From contig NC_073305.1 of NCBI RefSeq assembly GCF_027595985.1, forward strand, positions 176,957,089-177,021,088: 64,000 nucleotides of DNA, given 5' to 3'. The notes below the pieces were generated by a model. That model was not told the DNA's origin. It was given only the letters and a program-made list of their open reading frames with translations, and searched no databases. Shown one piece after another: positions 44,067 through 55,370 of the stretch. The stretch comes from Sorex araneus (Eukaryota; Chordata; Mammalia; Eulipotyphla; Soricidae). A program made the position numbers and the translations under genes. Position 1 is the first letter of the stretch. Each line of letters starts with the position of its first letter.

Positions 44067-47000
44067 GTGAGTTCGGGACAGAACCCCAGGGGGCTGGGGA
44101 GAGGAGGTAGAGAGATCAGAGGGCTCCTGGGGTCCCCTCTCCACCGCCCCCCACCTTCCCGCCCGAGGTCTCTGGGCAGCCTTGTCCCTGCTCCTTCCCC
44201 TTGGCGGCTGTTTCCCCAACGCTGGCCGCTCCCCAGAGAGGAACGGAGGAAAGAGGCGACCCAGGACTGGAAAGGGACAAGCGAGTGGAAGCCTGTAGTG
44301 CCCTCCAACAACTAGAGCCTTGCTCAACCCCTCCTCCTGTCCCTTCCCCCAGCTTGAAGATTCATCCCTGTTCTGCGCATTTTTTTTTCTTTTTGGGTCA
44401 CACCCGGCAATGCACAGGGGTTACTCCTGGCTCGGCACTCAGGAATCACTCTGGCAATGCTCAGGGGACCATATGGGATGCTGGGAATTGAACCCTGGTC
44501 GGCCGCATGAAAGGCAAACGCCCTACCTGCTGTGCCATCGCTCCAGCCCCCTACGCAGTTTTCTTGCCCTACACACTTCCCAGGGGCGCTTTGCCAGGGG
44601 GTTGCCCATCTTGCACCCCTTAAACTTCTATGATGGCACAGAGGGTACCCCAGCCTCCCCCCTCACCTTTCAGCCCTCCTGGCCCCAGATTAAGTCCCTT
44701 TATACTCAGCTTCCTTTGAGCCCCAGTCCTTCCCTGTCCTGCCCAGCTGAGAAATGACCCTCCACCCTCTTCCCGGCAGCATCTCCTCCCTTTGCTTCAG
44801 GACACGGCTCAGACCTCAGGACCATTGGGCAAAGACCCTAAAGCAGGAGGAGCAGGAAGCACAGCTCCCCTAAGGGTGGCCTAGGAGCAGCGTGAAGGGA
44901 CCCCCCCTTCCCTACCCCCTGGGCCCAAAGACAAATATCCAGTATCTTAGCAACAGGGAGGATCAGAGGGGAGGAGCCTACAATCCTTTTCGTCAATGGT
45001 GTCAGAGTTTTAGTAAAGCAGGTAGGGCAGTTGCCTTGCGTGCCACGGACCTGGATTCATCCCCTGAGCCCACCAAGAGTGATTCCTGAGTGCAGAGCCA
45101 GGAAGAAGCCCTGAGCACCTGGGGATGTGTCCCCAACAAAATATAAATCTTTCCTGCACATGAAGGTGAGAAGGTTTCCATTGGTCAGGCTGCTTGATTT
45201 GTTAATGTCATATTAGCGCCCTCTTTAGGACAAAGCAGCCAAAACAACTGGTAAATAGGGGACAAGAGCCTAGTCCTACTTTGCTGAGCCCAGATCAGGT
45301 GACCCAGGAAACCATCTCCAGGGATGATTCAGTTGTGTGTGGATGGGACAGAAATTAGCCCATCCTAGGTTGGCATCGGGGTGATGCAAATGTGATAGGA
45401 TGTGGGTTCTATGATTACGGTTCACTGTCATCCTTTTTACTGTAGAGTGGACTACTAGATTCAGGGAACCACATGAAGCCATAGATGAGAGCAGAGGATA
45501 TGATGAGCAGAAGAGCTGGTCCTAGATCTCAGTCTTATGCTTCACACAGCCTCTGCATTCTCTGTGGGTCTCAAGATCATTCTCAAGATCAATACCACAT
45601 GGGTCATTTCTGTGACCTTTGTCTGGGTCTAGCTGGCATATGGCAAACATTATGATGACTCATGATCTGTAATCCAGGCGTCACTTCAACTAGACCCCAG
45701 TACTTTCTCAGGGGTATGCTTAAGTGTCAGCAGAATTATTTCCAGTGACATGTCACTGCAATTGACATAATCTTATATCTGAACACATGATTTTTGTCTC
45801 TGAACATATTGTCATCCAACAGCTGGGAATGCTATGATTCCACCATGTAGGATAACATTGGTTTGTCCTTTCTGCCTTGCCACAGGGAGCTTAGGCTTAT
45901 TGGGTTACTCCCATCTCAGTGCTCCCATTCCTCTGTGTTTATTTGTAGCTTCTTTCTTTGTGCTCTGCTTCCCCAACCATATATAACCCCTGTGCATTGC
46001 CGGGTGTGACCCATATATATATATGGTTAGGGTTTTGTTGTTGTTGTTTTGCAGGCAGTCTTTTGGGTCTTTCTCAATCATTTGAGGGACATAGCCTTTA
46101 CCTGGTGAGGGGCAGGTGGGACAGGGATTGTCTTGTTTAACCCTCCCAAACCCTCAGAGATTCTTTCTGTCACCCAGATGGTTCATCTTCTTTTGTTTTT
46201 ATATTTTATTTTTATAAAGTTGTTCACAATAGATCATTACAAATAATATTCAAACACCAATCCCACCACTGAGTACCTTCCAACCACCAGAAGAAGAAAA
46301 TGTGTGAATATTCTTGTATTTAATCCTTGGAGCCATTTAAGCCCTTATATAAGACAATACAAGCATGTATGTTAAGACCAAACAAATGTGTGTTACCTTT
46401 GGTACGTTAGTGGGCTCCAGTGTAAGAGGTTGCATTTGTGGCTGCACACTCCCAGATATTCTATGTCTCTCTTCCAAGTGCTTTATTTCATAGTCGCTGG
46501 ATCTTGGCCATTCATGAAATTATATGGCACCAGGGGGCAGTTTGTGGGTTTGACTGCCAAGCTGCTGGAAAACTGGATAGCTGATGGGAGGAGGCCCAGT
46601 CTCCTTCTAAGAAAGCTTGAAGATCTCGGTCACGGGTCCTGTATACCTGGGATTTTCTGCAGGTTCCTTCATAGGTGAGGCTTGTCCAAGCATGTGGAAA
46701 GTGGCCTTGAGCATGGCTACAACTGGGTTCTGGAGGTTTTTGGCTGCCAAGGTTCTATTTGGGGTGGGGAGGGAAACTCAACCGCCCCTCTCCAAGGTGT
46801 CCAGAGAAGACATCCTGGCATGGGGTCAGGACATTATGTGTCACTCTCTTCTGGGAACTTTATTTCACAGTCTCTAGGTCTCGGCCATTGATGCGATTAC
46901 ATGGTGCCGGGGAGAAGGGGTGCAGTTTGTGGATGTGACTGCTAAGCTACTGGAAAACTGGGGATCTGGGGGAGGAGGCCCAGTCCCATTCCATGCAGGT

Positions 47001-47810
47001 TCCTCTTTGATCAACTTCAACTCTCCCCTGGGATTTTCCTCCACAGATGCCCATTTTCTCAGCTATCACATTGCCATCACTCCTAACCCCAGATATGGAC
47101 AACTGTGGTGTGAGATTCAAGGCTGGCTGGATGGAAATATGTTCCTCAAGTATCACTGTGAGAATGAGGCGAAACCAGTTGTTCATCAGGGGATGAAGGT
47201 GGAGATCCTGAAGGATTTGGAGACCCAGGAAGCAGCTATGAAAGAGGTGGCAGAGGAGATTAAAAAGAAACTTCTTGAGATGAAACAAATTACTACAGCA
47301 AGTGGTGAGTTTGAAGAGCTCAAATAAACAGAAGTAACTGTAGATTAGGGTGCTCTGGTGTTTATTTAAAAACCTGAGTTTAGTTCAGCCCAGATGTCCA
47401 GAAGCTAGTCAGGACATAGAGAGCAGGAAGAAGTCCATGGACAGAATGGAGTGGGGACTTTGGGATATGTGAAGATCAGAGACTGACCTCTCTTCCTTGG
47501 GGGCAGATCCTCTCTCTCTGCAGGTAAAGTTAAAGTGTGAGAAGGAAGCCAATGGATGCACCCATGGGTCTTGGGAGTTTGGCTTTGATGGACAGACATA
47601 CCTTCTCTTTGACTCGAAGAAGATCTGGACAGAGTTTCATCCTGAGGGCAGAGAATTAAAGAAGACACTAAGTCATGACAGTGATTTGACTAAGTTATTG
47701 GTGATGGTCTCAAATGGAGACTGTTGGATATGGCTTGAGGAGGTTTTGGCACACTGGGATGAGTTGCTGGATACGGCAGGTAATTGAGAAGAGGGGAGGA
47801 AATGGTAGCA

Positions 47811-47849
<39 letters not shown>

Positions 47850-49096
47850 CGTGTTTGTGTGTGTAGTAATGTAGCAACCCTTGGTAAGACTTCTTGGGGG
47901 AATAATAGCTATTGGTGTGTTTGCTCTACCATATTCCTTTTTCTTCTTATCTCCTGACATCTGTTCCTCACTGCAAACATTTGATATTCATTGTAGATTA
48001 TATTGACCCCAATTATGGGGGTATTTATCCTTTTCCCAGATCTTCCATTTACTCTTCCTATTTTTTTAATAAAAACTATTGAATTACTATGAGAAGCACA
48101 GTTACACAGTTGCTCATGATTGGATTTCAGTTGTGCAATGTTTCACACCAATCCCTTCACCAGTATACATTTCCCATCACCAATGCTCCAGGTTTCCCTC
48201 CTGCCTCCCCTTACCCACAGCCTGCCTCCATGGCAGACAGTTTTCTTCAGTCTCTCTATCTCTTGCTCTCTTTCTCTCTCTTTCCTTTGGGGCACCATGG
48301 TTTGCAATACAGGTACTTAAAGGTCACCATATTTGTTCCTAGAACTACTTTAAGCACTCAGTTCTTGTCCAGGGGTTTCACATACTTCACTTACAGCCAA
48401 TGGTCTAAAATTTTGGCAGGTTAATTTCTTGATGAGCTTGGTCCCAAGGTGATGGAGTCTGGCTGGAGGCATGGTGGCAAGATTAGTGTGGGAGTGAGCA
48501 AGTGGCTACCAGGGCTCTGTTTGGGCGGCACTGGCCTGACCCGCTCTCCTCCTGGGTGCCCTGGAAAATTCAGCCACAGCAGGTGTTCAAGCACTTTTTT
48601 ATGGCTGGTTGATTTCTTCAGAGATTTATGAGTCTCTGGAGCAGGGCCAGTAGATAAACATACATGGCACTGGAGATGGTGGTTTGTGGGTGTGGTTGCC
48701 ATGGCTTCTGGAAGTACAGGGAGGTGGGGAGAGGTAGCCCATCCCAATTTGAGATAGCCTGGTGATTTCAGTCACAAAGACCCACATACCTAAATTTAAA
48801 ACTTTTTTTTTATTTTATAAAATAGTGCACAATATTTGATTACATTTAATATTTGAACACCAATCCCACCACCATTATGCCTTCCCACCGTTATATTTTG
48901 GATGTTTCCATCCCCAACCCCTGTTCTAAAGCAGAACCGAAATAATATATTTTGTATTGTTTGTTATGAAAAAACGCTGAAAATGCTCCAAAAAAGTTTC
49001 CCTTAGAGGAAAGATTGTGAAGATTGTTGTATTTCACCCAGGGGTCATTAAGTCCTTCTATAAGAGATCACTAACATGTTGTTAAAGGTTGAACCT

Positions 49097-49142
<46 letters not shown>

Positions 49143-52093
49143 TGTATCACTGTCATCCCGTTGATCATTAATTTGCTCAAGTGGGTGCCAGTAACATCTT
49201 CATTCTTCCTAGCCCTGAGATTTTAGGAGCTTCTTTTTACTCATTCTTCCCAGCGGTGCCACATTGGCGGCTCTTTCAGGATAAGGGGAATGAGGCCCAT
49301 CATTGTTACTGTATTTGGCATATAGAATATGCCACGGAGAGCTTGCCAGGCTCTGCTGTGTGCTGTAACTTGCCAGGTTCTTTGAGAGGGAGAACTAGGC
49401 TATAAGAGGTTGCGTCTCTGGGAGCTTTGTTTTATAGTCTCTGGATCTTGGCCATTGATGGGATTACATGGCTGGAGGTGGGGTGGGTGGAGGCTGAGGC
49501 GAGGGGCAGTTTGTGGGTGTGGCTGCCAAGCTACTGAAAAATGGGGGATCTGTGTGGAGACCCAGTCCCGATCCTAGCAGGCTTGGAGATCTCAGTCCCG
49601 GATCCCACACACCTGGGTTCCTCTCTGGTTCCTTCATGTATGAGGCTTGTTCAAACATGTGGAGAGTGGCCTTGAGCATGGCTGTAGCTAGGTTCCAGAG
49701 GTTTTTGGCTGCCGGGACTCTGCTCATGGTGTGGAGGGAAACTCAACCCACCCCCGTCTGAGGAGCCCCGGTGAAGACAGACAGGCATGGGGTATTACAG
49801 ATATACCCCATCTGTAAAAAAATATTTCCCTCTAAGATTGGTTGCTTCCTACTTTGAATCCCATCACATGTGATGGTACTCTTGGAGTATGAGTAGGGTG
49901 TGTAGTATGAAGGGTTGTGTGGCCGAGAATGTAGCTGTGTGGTCCAGGAATAGGTTCATTCGTGGGTGAGACTCAGCCTGAGCCTGTGGAGAGCAGCTGT
50001 GAGCAGGGCAGCAGTTGAGTTCTGGAGGTTTTTGGTTCCCGGGGCTGGATCCCTAGGGGCAAGGAGGGGTCTCACCTGTCCCCCTCTGGAGTGCCATGAA
50101 TGAAACAACCTGGCGCAGGGTCCAGCAGCATGGTTATGGCATGTGTCCTGTTATGCTCCCTTCTGGGAGAGAAGACATACCTAAATGTTAACAGATTAAT
50201 TTATTGGTTAGCTTGGATCTGAATTGTTGCATTCCGACTGGAAGCACGGCGGTGACTGTAGGGTGTCAGGGCACTGTCAGGTGGCTGGTGCTCTCACCCA
50301 GGGAGTCCAGGTTGACCTACCCATGGTGCTGTACCCTCCGGGCCTGGCGGTATCAGAGACGGCAGCAGCAGCAGCACACCCAGCCAGACGGGGACCAGGA
50401 CCGTTCCCGGGGCTCCGGGCTGGTTCTAATGCTGTTCCGGTAGAGCCTTGCCAGGGTGCACTCTCCCTGCTCCTTGGGTCAGGTTTCCTGGTAGTCAGAG
50501 CCCAGAGGGCTGAAGGACTCAGAGGGGATCTTCCTCTACAACTCCTGCAGGTGGGTCTTCCTCTAAAATGTTGCGGGTTTTGAGCAGGTGTTGCAGTGGC
50601 AGGGACCTGGAAATGGTGGCTTTAGGCATGGCATGGCCTGGGGCCCTGAGGCACAGGATGGGGAGCCTGTCGGCCAGCAGGTCGCTTGGGCGCCCAGTGG
50701 TGCAAGCTGGCTGCTCATGGCAGGTGTTTTGGGGCAAGAGGGCTGCCCCAGAGGCTGTGCTCTGAGCCTGGGAGTGGAGGCAGAGGTCTTAGTCTTGGTG
50801 GAGGGTGGGCATGGCGAGGGATGCCAGCCAACCTCTAGCAAGTTGTCAAGGCTGCACAGCCATGAGAGTCAGCTGCTCATGTGCTCATGGTGGTGACTGA
50901 GGGCGCTGCCAGGCTGAACCCAAAAAGGGAGTTGTTTTTGTTTTTTGTTTTTTGTTTTTAAAGAAAGAATATTCTTAAAATTTTTTTAATTAAAATTTTT
51001 TTTAATGAATCACCGTGGGGTACAGTTACAGACGTACAAATTTTTGTGCTTACATTTCAGTCATACAATGATCTACTGCCCATCTCTCCACCAGTGCCCA
51101 TTCTCCACCACCAATGATCCCGGTATCCTTCCCATTTCCCCCATCCCCCATCTGTCCCTCGCTCTGCCTCTGTGACAGTCAGTTCTCTTTTACTCTCTCT
51201 ATGCTTCAGGGTGTTGTGGTCTGCAATGCAAGGATTGAATGGCCATCATGTTCGGTCTATAGTCTACTTTCAGCACACATCTCCAATCCCAAGCCGACCC
51301 TCTAAACACCTTTTACTTGGTGGTCCCTTCTCTATCTGAGCTATCTATCCTCCCATCATGTGAGGCCGGCTTCCAAGCTGTGGAGCAAATCTCCTGATAC
51401 TCATCTCTACTATCCTTTGCTGTTAGTTTTTCATTCTGTTACTTTATATTCAAGAAAGAATATTCTTTTTTTTTAAGAAAGAATATTCTTAAAGAAAGAC
51501 TTTAAATTAAGACTGACTCATTCATCCCAGCAGAATTACGTAGAATTTCTGTGTCTCTGCATCCTGCAGCCCAGAATCCAAGAGCCGCCCGTGATCTACC
51601 GGTCCCAGTGGCACCACCTTCTCCTCTCCTTCTTCCTATTTTTGGCATCACTCTTTTCATCTTATCTGAGCAATTCCTTCAAGTCCATCTGCAGTGTCAG
51701 GTCCTAAGCGGATTTTCTCTGTGACATTTCTCATGCATCTTGCATCAAAGTAGGAGGACAGGCTAGATTACAGGTGGCTTCCCCCAGCCCCAGGAGTCCT
51801 AAGACTTCTTGTGGCAGGTCTTTCTCCTCTGTGCATCCCACCCTAGCACTGGAATTGTTGTTACCACACCTCGAGGTGGGCAGGCCTGAAGCCTTGGATT
51901 GCTGGATGCAGAGGAGGCTGTGTGGCATCTCCTCAAGGCTCGGATATTGGACCAGGGTTTTCCTTCTTGTGTTTCCATTTCAGTACTGCAAACCGTGACC
52001 ACAACTGGAGTTGGTTCCAAGTCCGCAGCCATCACACCCATGTCCTGGATCCTCATGGTGCTCCTTACCTGCACAATAATGATGCTTTTCTAG
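43982..52093 (+). CDS. ULBP-like: NKG2D ligand, RAET1/ULBP family (MHC class I-like, GPI-type), 4 exons
   Basis: Join 43982-44066, 47047-47304, 47507-47779, 51984-52093: 726 nt, 241 residues plus stop, no break. Residues 1-28 are a signal peptide (LTFTLLLCL core). Residues 29-114 are alpha-1, with C50 and C66 in a WCEIQG...YHC pattern. Residues 115-205 are alpha-2, with C125 and C187 and the block GSWEFGFDGQTYLLFDS. Residues 206-241 are a linker plus a hydrophobic end without cytoplasmic tail, as in GPI-anchored ULBPs. Known role of the family: stress-induced ligand on the cell surface that engages NKG2D on NK and T cells; no alpha-3, no beta-2-microglobulin. C50/C66 match human ULBP numbering. 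Odd points: an extra cysteine C132, and no N-X-S/T glycosylation site (only N130-G-C132). All introns are phase 1 and GT-AG. An intact gene is likely; which human ULBP it corresponds to cannot be told. Confidence 0.92.
44381..44550 (-). mobile_element. SOR-type SINE in intron 1
   Basis: ctttttgggtcacacccggc to gccatcgctccagcccc on +. Confidence 0.93.
45003..45147 (+). mobile_element. SOR-type SINE, 5' end degraded
   Basis: 'aaagcaggtagggcagttgc' to 'ggggatgtgtccccaacaaa'. Confidence 0.75.
46190..46985 (-). mobile_element. Composite retroposon, second family, in intron 1
   Basis: The 3' unit is on the left (46190-46420). The monomer piece gcagtttgtgg...gtgactgc at 46538 recurs at 46922 (384 bases). 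The first monomer carries a CTCF-like core (ggcaccagggggcagt, 46526-46541). Confidence 0.65.
47047..47304 (+). CDS. ULBP-like: ULBP-like exon 2 (alpha-1 domain)
   Basis: Acceptor tcctccacag|at, donor agtg|gtgagt, phase 1 on both sides, 258 nt. Encodes an Asp at the split codon, then HFLSYHIAITP and WCEIQGWLDG, a beta-sheet half with the C50-C66 pair, followed by a charged helix (KEVAEEIKKKLLEMK). Confidence 0.92.
47507..47779 (+). CDS. ULBP-like: ULBP-like exon 3 (alpha-2 domain)
   Basis: Acceptor tcttccttgggggcag|at, donor gcag|gtaatt (weaker than consensus), 273 nt, phase 1. Intron 2 is only 202 bases. Shows LKCEKEANG, GSWEFGFDGQ, LLFDS and the helix GDCWIWLEEVLAHWDELL. Confidence 0.92.
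48060..48400 (-). mobile_element. Retroposon 3' end
   Basis: 'gagaagcacagttacacagt', 'cccttcaccagtatacattt', 'caccatggtttgcaatacag' on +. Confidence 0.6.
49102..49139 (+). repeat. (AT)n microsatellite
   Basis: About 18 AT units just before the variant SINE. Confidence 0.97.
49139..49408 (-). mobile_element. Second-type SINE, variant with inserted block
   Basis: Same extra block as at 18701-18990 (cctagccctgagattttagg ... caggataaggggaatga) and the same gagaactaggctataa end. Confidence 0.8.
50201..50955. other. GC-rich unassigned part of intron 3
   Basis: CpG-containing DNA with open frames on both strands but no known domain. Possibly 5' monomers of another retroposon. Confidence 0.35.
50960..51460 (-). 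mobile_element. L1 3' end
   Basis: 'aatgaatcaccgtggggtac agttacag' then 'ccatcatgttcggtctatag' as in the other minus-strand L1 ends. Confidence 0.85.
51984..52093 (+). CDS. ULBP-like: ULBP-like exon 4 (GPI-type tail)
   Basis: Acceptor tgtgtttccatttcag|ta, phase 1, ending TAG at 52091-52093. Encodes a Ser/Thr/Gly-rich linker (TTTGVGSKSAA, likely anchor-site region) and a hydrophobic end SWILMVLLTC...LF with no basic or cytoplasmic tail. Confidence 0.9.
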
Positions 52094-52569
52094 AACTGGA
52101 CCTTTAGCAGGCAAGTACTATGGGTAGGATATATGGAATAAAGGAGGAGTGGACAAGAAAATTGGAGTACACAGCCCTTCCTCTCCCTCACTTCTGCTTG
52201 TCATGGAGACGAGCCCTGATGAATCAGAGCTCACATCACCTGATAGCAGTACCTGAACCAGCTCAGCCCAGGTTCTGTCCTGACTCATGCCAGATTCACA
52301 CCGGCAACCCTGTGTGGTCGAACGGGGACAGCAAGTGACATGTCCTGGGTTGTACAAAGATTTGATGAGGAGCACGTATCACTTTGTATCTTCATGTGAT
52401 GTGCCAAGGGGTAAGGGTGAAGTGGCTAATTGGAGAGGGGCAAGGTTCTAATTCCAGGTAGGGGGGCTCAGGCTTAGAAGACTCACAAGCGGGTGATTTT
52501 AGAGCGCCAATCCTACAGTTTTCAACAGTACACGGACAGACTGAATTCAAACTGTGTTGCACCAGACAT
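52094..52569 (+). other. 3' untranslated region and flank
   Basis: AATAAA at 52137-52142, 44 bases after the stop codon, is the first poly(A)-signal candidate. It would give a very short 3' UTR; a longer one cannot be excluded. Nothing else recognised. Confidence 0.5.
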
Positions 52570-52814
52570 AATCACTGTCACTGTCATGCCGTTGCTCATC
52601 AATTTGCTTGAGTGGGCACCAGTAATGTCTCCATTGTGATACTTGTTACTGTTTTTGGCATATCAAATATGCCACAGGTAGCTTGCCAGGCTCTGCCGTG
52701 TGGGTGAGATACTCTCGGTAGCTTGCCGGGCTCTCCGAGAGGGGCGGAGGAATCAAACCCAGGTGGCAGCGTGCAAGGCGAATGCCCTACCCGCTGTGCT
52801 ATTGCTCCAGCCCC
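52570..52814 (-). mobile_element. Second-type SINE
   Basis: tcactgtcactgtcatgccg to ctattgctccagcccc on +. Flanks 'ccagacata' and 'ccagacatt' suggest target duplication. Confidence 0.92.
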
Positions 52815-52819
52815 AGACA

Positions 52820-52876
52820 TTATATATATAATATATATATGTCTGTATATATATTTATATATATATATATATATAT
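52820..52876 (+). repeat. (TA)n microsatellite
   Basis: Interrupted TA runs between two SINEs. Confidence 0.9.
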
Positions 52877-53041
52877 TGCTTTTTGGGTCACATCTGGCGA
52901 TGCACAAGGGTTACTCCTGGCTTGGCACTCAGGAATTACTCCTGGCAGTGCTCAGAGGACCATATGGGATGCTGGGAAATGAACCGAGGTTGGCCATGTG
53001 CAAGGCAAACGTCCTACCTGCTGTACTATGACTCCAGCCCC
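52877..53041 (-). mobile_element. SOR-type SINE
   Basis: gctttttgggtcacatctgg to actatgactccagccccc on +. Confidence 0.92.
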
Positions 53042-53356
53042 CACATCAGACATAGTATATTATTATGCAATATAACGATCAAATGAATGTTGTTTGGAGC
53101 ACGTGTAAGGCCTACGTTTGATTCCTAGCATCACGTGGTCCTCTGTACACTGCATCTATAGTAGCTTTGTGTATCAAGCCCCTTCCCTAACACCACACCA
53201 ACAAAAGAACAAGCCAAAAAGTATTGATTATCTTTATACAAAGATTAAGAAATATGGCAGAAAAATAAAAATAAATATACCCATTTTTATAAGTAACAAA
53301 AGTGTACACATATACAGAGTAAATCCAGAATATACATGAGATTAAAAATGAGTCTA

Positions 53357-53543
53357 AGGGCTGGAGCAATAGTATAGGGGGTAGGGCATTTGCCTTGCAT
53401 GCGGCGGACCCAAGTTCAGTCCCTGGCATCCCATATGGTCCCCCGAGCACTGTCAGGAGTAATTCTTGATTGCAGAGTCAGAAGTAACCCTGAGCATCGC
53501 CAACTGTGACCAAAACAAAACAAAACAAAACACCAAAAAACAG
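53357..53543 (+). mobile_element. SOR-type SINE
   Basis: agggctggagcaatagtata to gccaactgtgacc with an (AAAAC)n tail. Confidence 0.92.
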
Positions 53544-55119
53544 AGTCTAGTGGGCTTTGTGTGGATTAGTTAAATGGAATGTAAATAATGGCAGGCCAGG
53601 AGGGAGGTGCACAGGAGATACTGTCTAGAAGAGGCAGGTGGAGACCAGGACTCCATGGAGCTGGGCATCTCACTCAGCCCTGGCACAGTCCCACTGCAAA
53701 CAGCTTCTGGCTGACTCCACGTCCTGCCCTGAGTGGAGGTGACTGGGGAGAGGTCAGGCTGAGCTGCTGGGGATGCTGTCTGCAGACACTTGAGCTGGAT
53801 AAGGAAGGATGTGGCTGCGGGAACTGTCACTCACATTACAGGAGCAAACACTCTCTGACTGCAGTAACCCCCTGCTCCAGGTTTGAACCAGGACCTGCGG
53901 TCCCCATTCCAAAGGCTCTAAATGGGAACTTTATTTTTAGGATTGAGAAGTGGGGGTGACCAGTCGCTGCTATTTTGATTCCTGGGCTTACCAGCCTTCA
54001 GACCAGGGGCCGAGTCTGTCACGTGGGAAAGGAGGGAGGAGATGAGCATAGCTGAAGGACTGATGTAGGGTGGGAGGAATATATGAGTCTAGGTAGTGGT
54101 GCACATCTGAAATAAGAGGACAGGAGGACAGGGGAGGAGTGGGGCCAGGAGAATTTATTGGGGTTCCTTGGCCATGACACATGTTTCTTTTCTGATGACA
54201 CACTTTGCTCTGCAGCTCCAGGAGGTGTGGAGCTTCTTTCATAACTGCACCTTCGGAGGGAATCCCTTCCATCTCCAGCTCTTCATCTCTTGACCATCAG
54301 GACTTCCAACCAGGAGATGGATGGTGATGGGGTTGGAGCGGGAGCAGCACCTGCACACTTTATTCCGTTTCTCTGCAGGATCCAGCTCTGCACTGCTCCC
54401 CTCGCCACTCTTTGTGCCACTTTCTCTTGATGTGAATTGCAATTTTTGCAAACCGATTTCTCTGAACTTGAGCAAAAAAAAAAAATGTGAACAAATAAAA
54501 AATTTGAACCCGAGTCAGTGGTGGAACACCTGTGAGAGTTGGTATGATTTCTGTATTTCTGTCCTCTTGATTTTGTGGCAGTGTTCTGTGTCCTAGCCTG
54601 TAGGCTACCCTGGAGAATGTCCCATGTGCACTGGAGAAGAACCCCCTCTCTTTCATTTCTTCCTTCAAAGTGAGTATTTCCTCACTGAGCTTTAGTCAAG
54701 TTGATCTGCAGAGAGGTCACAGAGTGCTGTTGAAGTCTCTCACTACCCTGAGAGGACACTTCTGGAAAGACCTGCAAAAGGACTCATCCCCTCATCCCAA
54801 CCAGCACATCCCTTCTGCCTATCATACACAGAGTTTGCAGCCGCTCTTCCCTCCACCCTCCCTGTCTTCATCATGCTCCATAGATGGTTCTGTGACCTAC
54901 TCAGGTGTCCTCCACCTGCCCGCAGCTGTAAGACGGTGGGTACTGTTGATCACTTGGAGGTCATCCTTTACACTGGAGAGCATGAAGAATAGGAAATTCT
55001 GTTAATTTTTCTCACTTCATGGAAAAGTCTTAGATCTTGGAAGCAGAGTGGGGTTCAGGGGCATTTCTCATTCTCATGTCCTAAAGCTGCAGCTGATGTC
55101 ACGGGTTTCCGACTTCCCT
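53544..55119. other. Unassigned DNA with a short A-run
   Basis: No recognised gene. On - there is an open stretch (53988-54475) ending near ccaataaattctcc, and an A-run at 54473-54485 on +, so a decayed retrocopy is conceivable, but I cannot name a parent gene. Confidence 0.3.
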
Positions 55120-55370
55120 TTCTTTTTAAAAAATTAAATCACTTGACTTACAAAGTTCTTCATAGGTGAGCTTCAGGCATCCAATGCTCCAGCATCAACA
55201 CCATCAGCATTGCCAACGGCCCTCCACCAGTGTCCCCAGGGCACCTGCTCCGCCAAGCCTGCCCCGTGGCAGGCACATTTTTAAGTTTGGTTGTTGTTCT
55301 GGTTGTTTCTTACTCCCCTTGATTTCTCTCCCTCTTTATCCTCTCAGCTCTATAATCTAGGGACCAGGGT
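55120..55370 (-). mobile_element. Retroposon 3' end, diverged
   Basis: 'aaaaaattaaatcacttgac', 'ccctccaccagtgtccccag' order. Confidence 0.45.

Larger units (their letters stand above)
44067..47046 (+). other. Intron 1 of the ULBP-like gene
   Basis: Contains two SINEs (44381-44550, 45003-45147), unique DNA, a short (TA)n at 46012-46025 and a minus-strand composite retroposon at 46190-46985 that ends only about 60 bases before the acceptor. Confidence 0.85.
48600..50200 (-). mobile_element. Composite retroposon(s), second family, in intron 3
   Basis: A 3' unit (about 48800-49080, 'ccatccccaacccctgttct') and monomers ('ggggcagtttgtgggtgtgg' at 49503, related text at 48670 and 49990). Interrupted by (AT)n and a variant SINE. 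Confidence 0.55.
47780..51983 (+). other. Intron 3 of the ULBP-like gene
   Basis: About 4.2 kb, largely retroposons in minus orientation: (TC)n at 47812-47842, a 3' end at 48060-48400, second-family monomers and 3' unit (48600-50200), a variant SINE (49139-49408), an L1 (50960-51460), and a short piece at 51800-51930 that recurs inverted at 58010-58125. The GC-rich part 50200-50930 is unassigned. Confidence 0.8.

Noticed and set aside
43982..52093. Classical or CD1/MR1-type MHC class I gene
   Set aside because: No immunoglobulin-like alpha-3 exon between the alpha-2 exon and the tail. The tail is GPI-type and the cysteine pattern (50/66) is that of ULBPs.
53988..54475. Processed pseudogene on -
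   Set aside because: An aataaa-like motif and a nearby A-run are suggestive, but the A-run is on the opposite strand and I recognise no parent protein.
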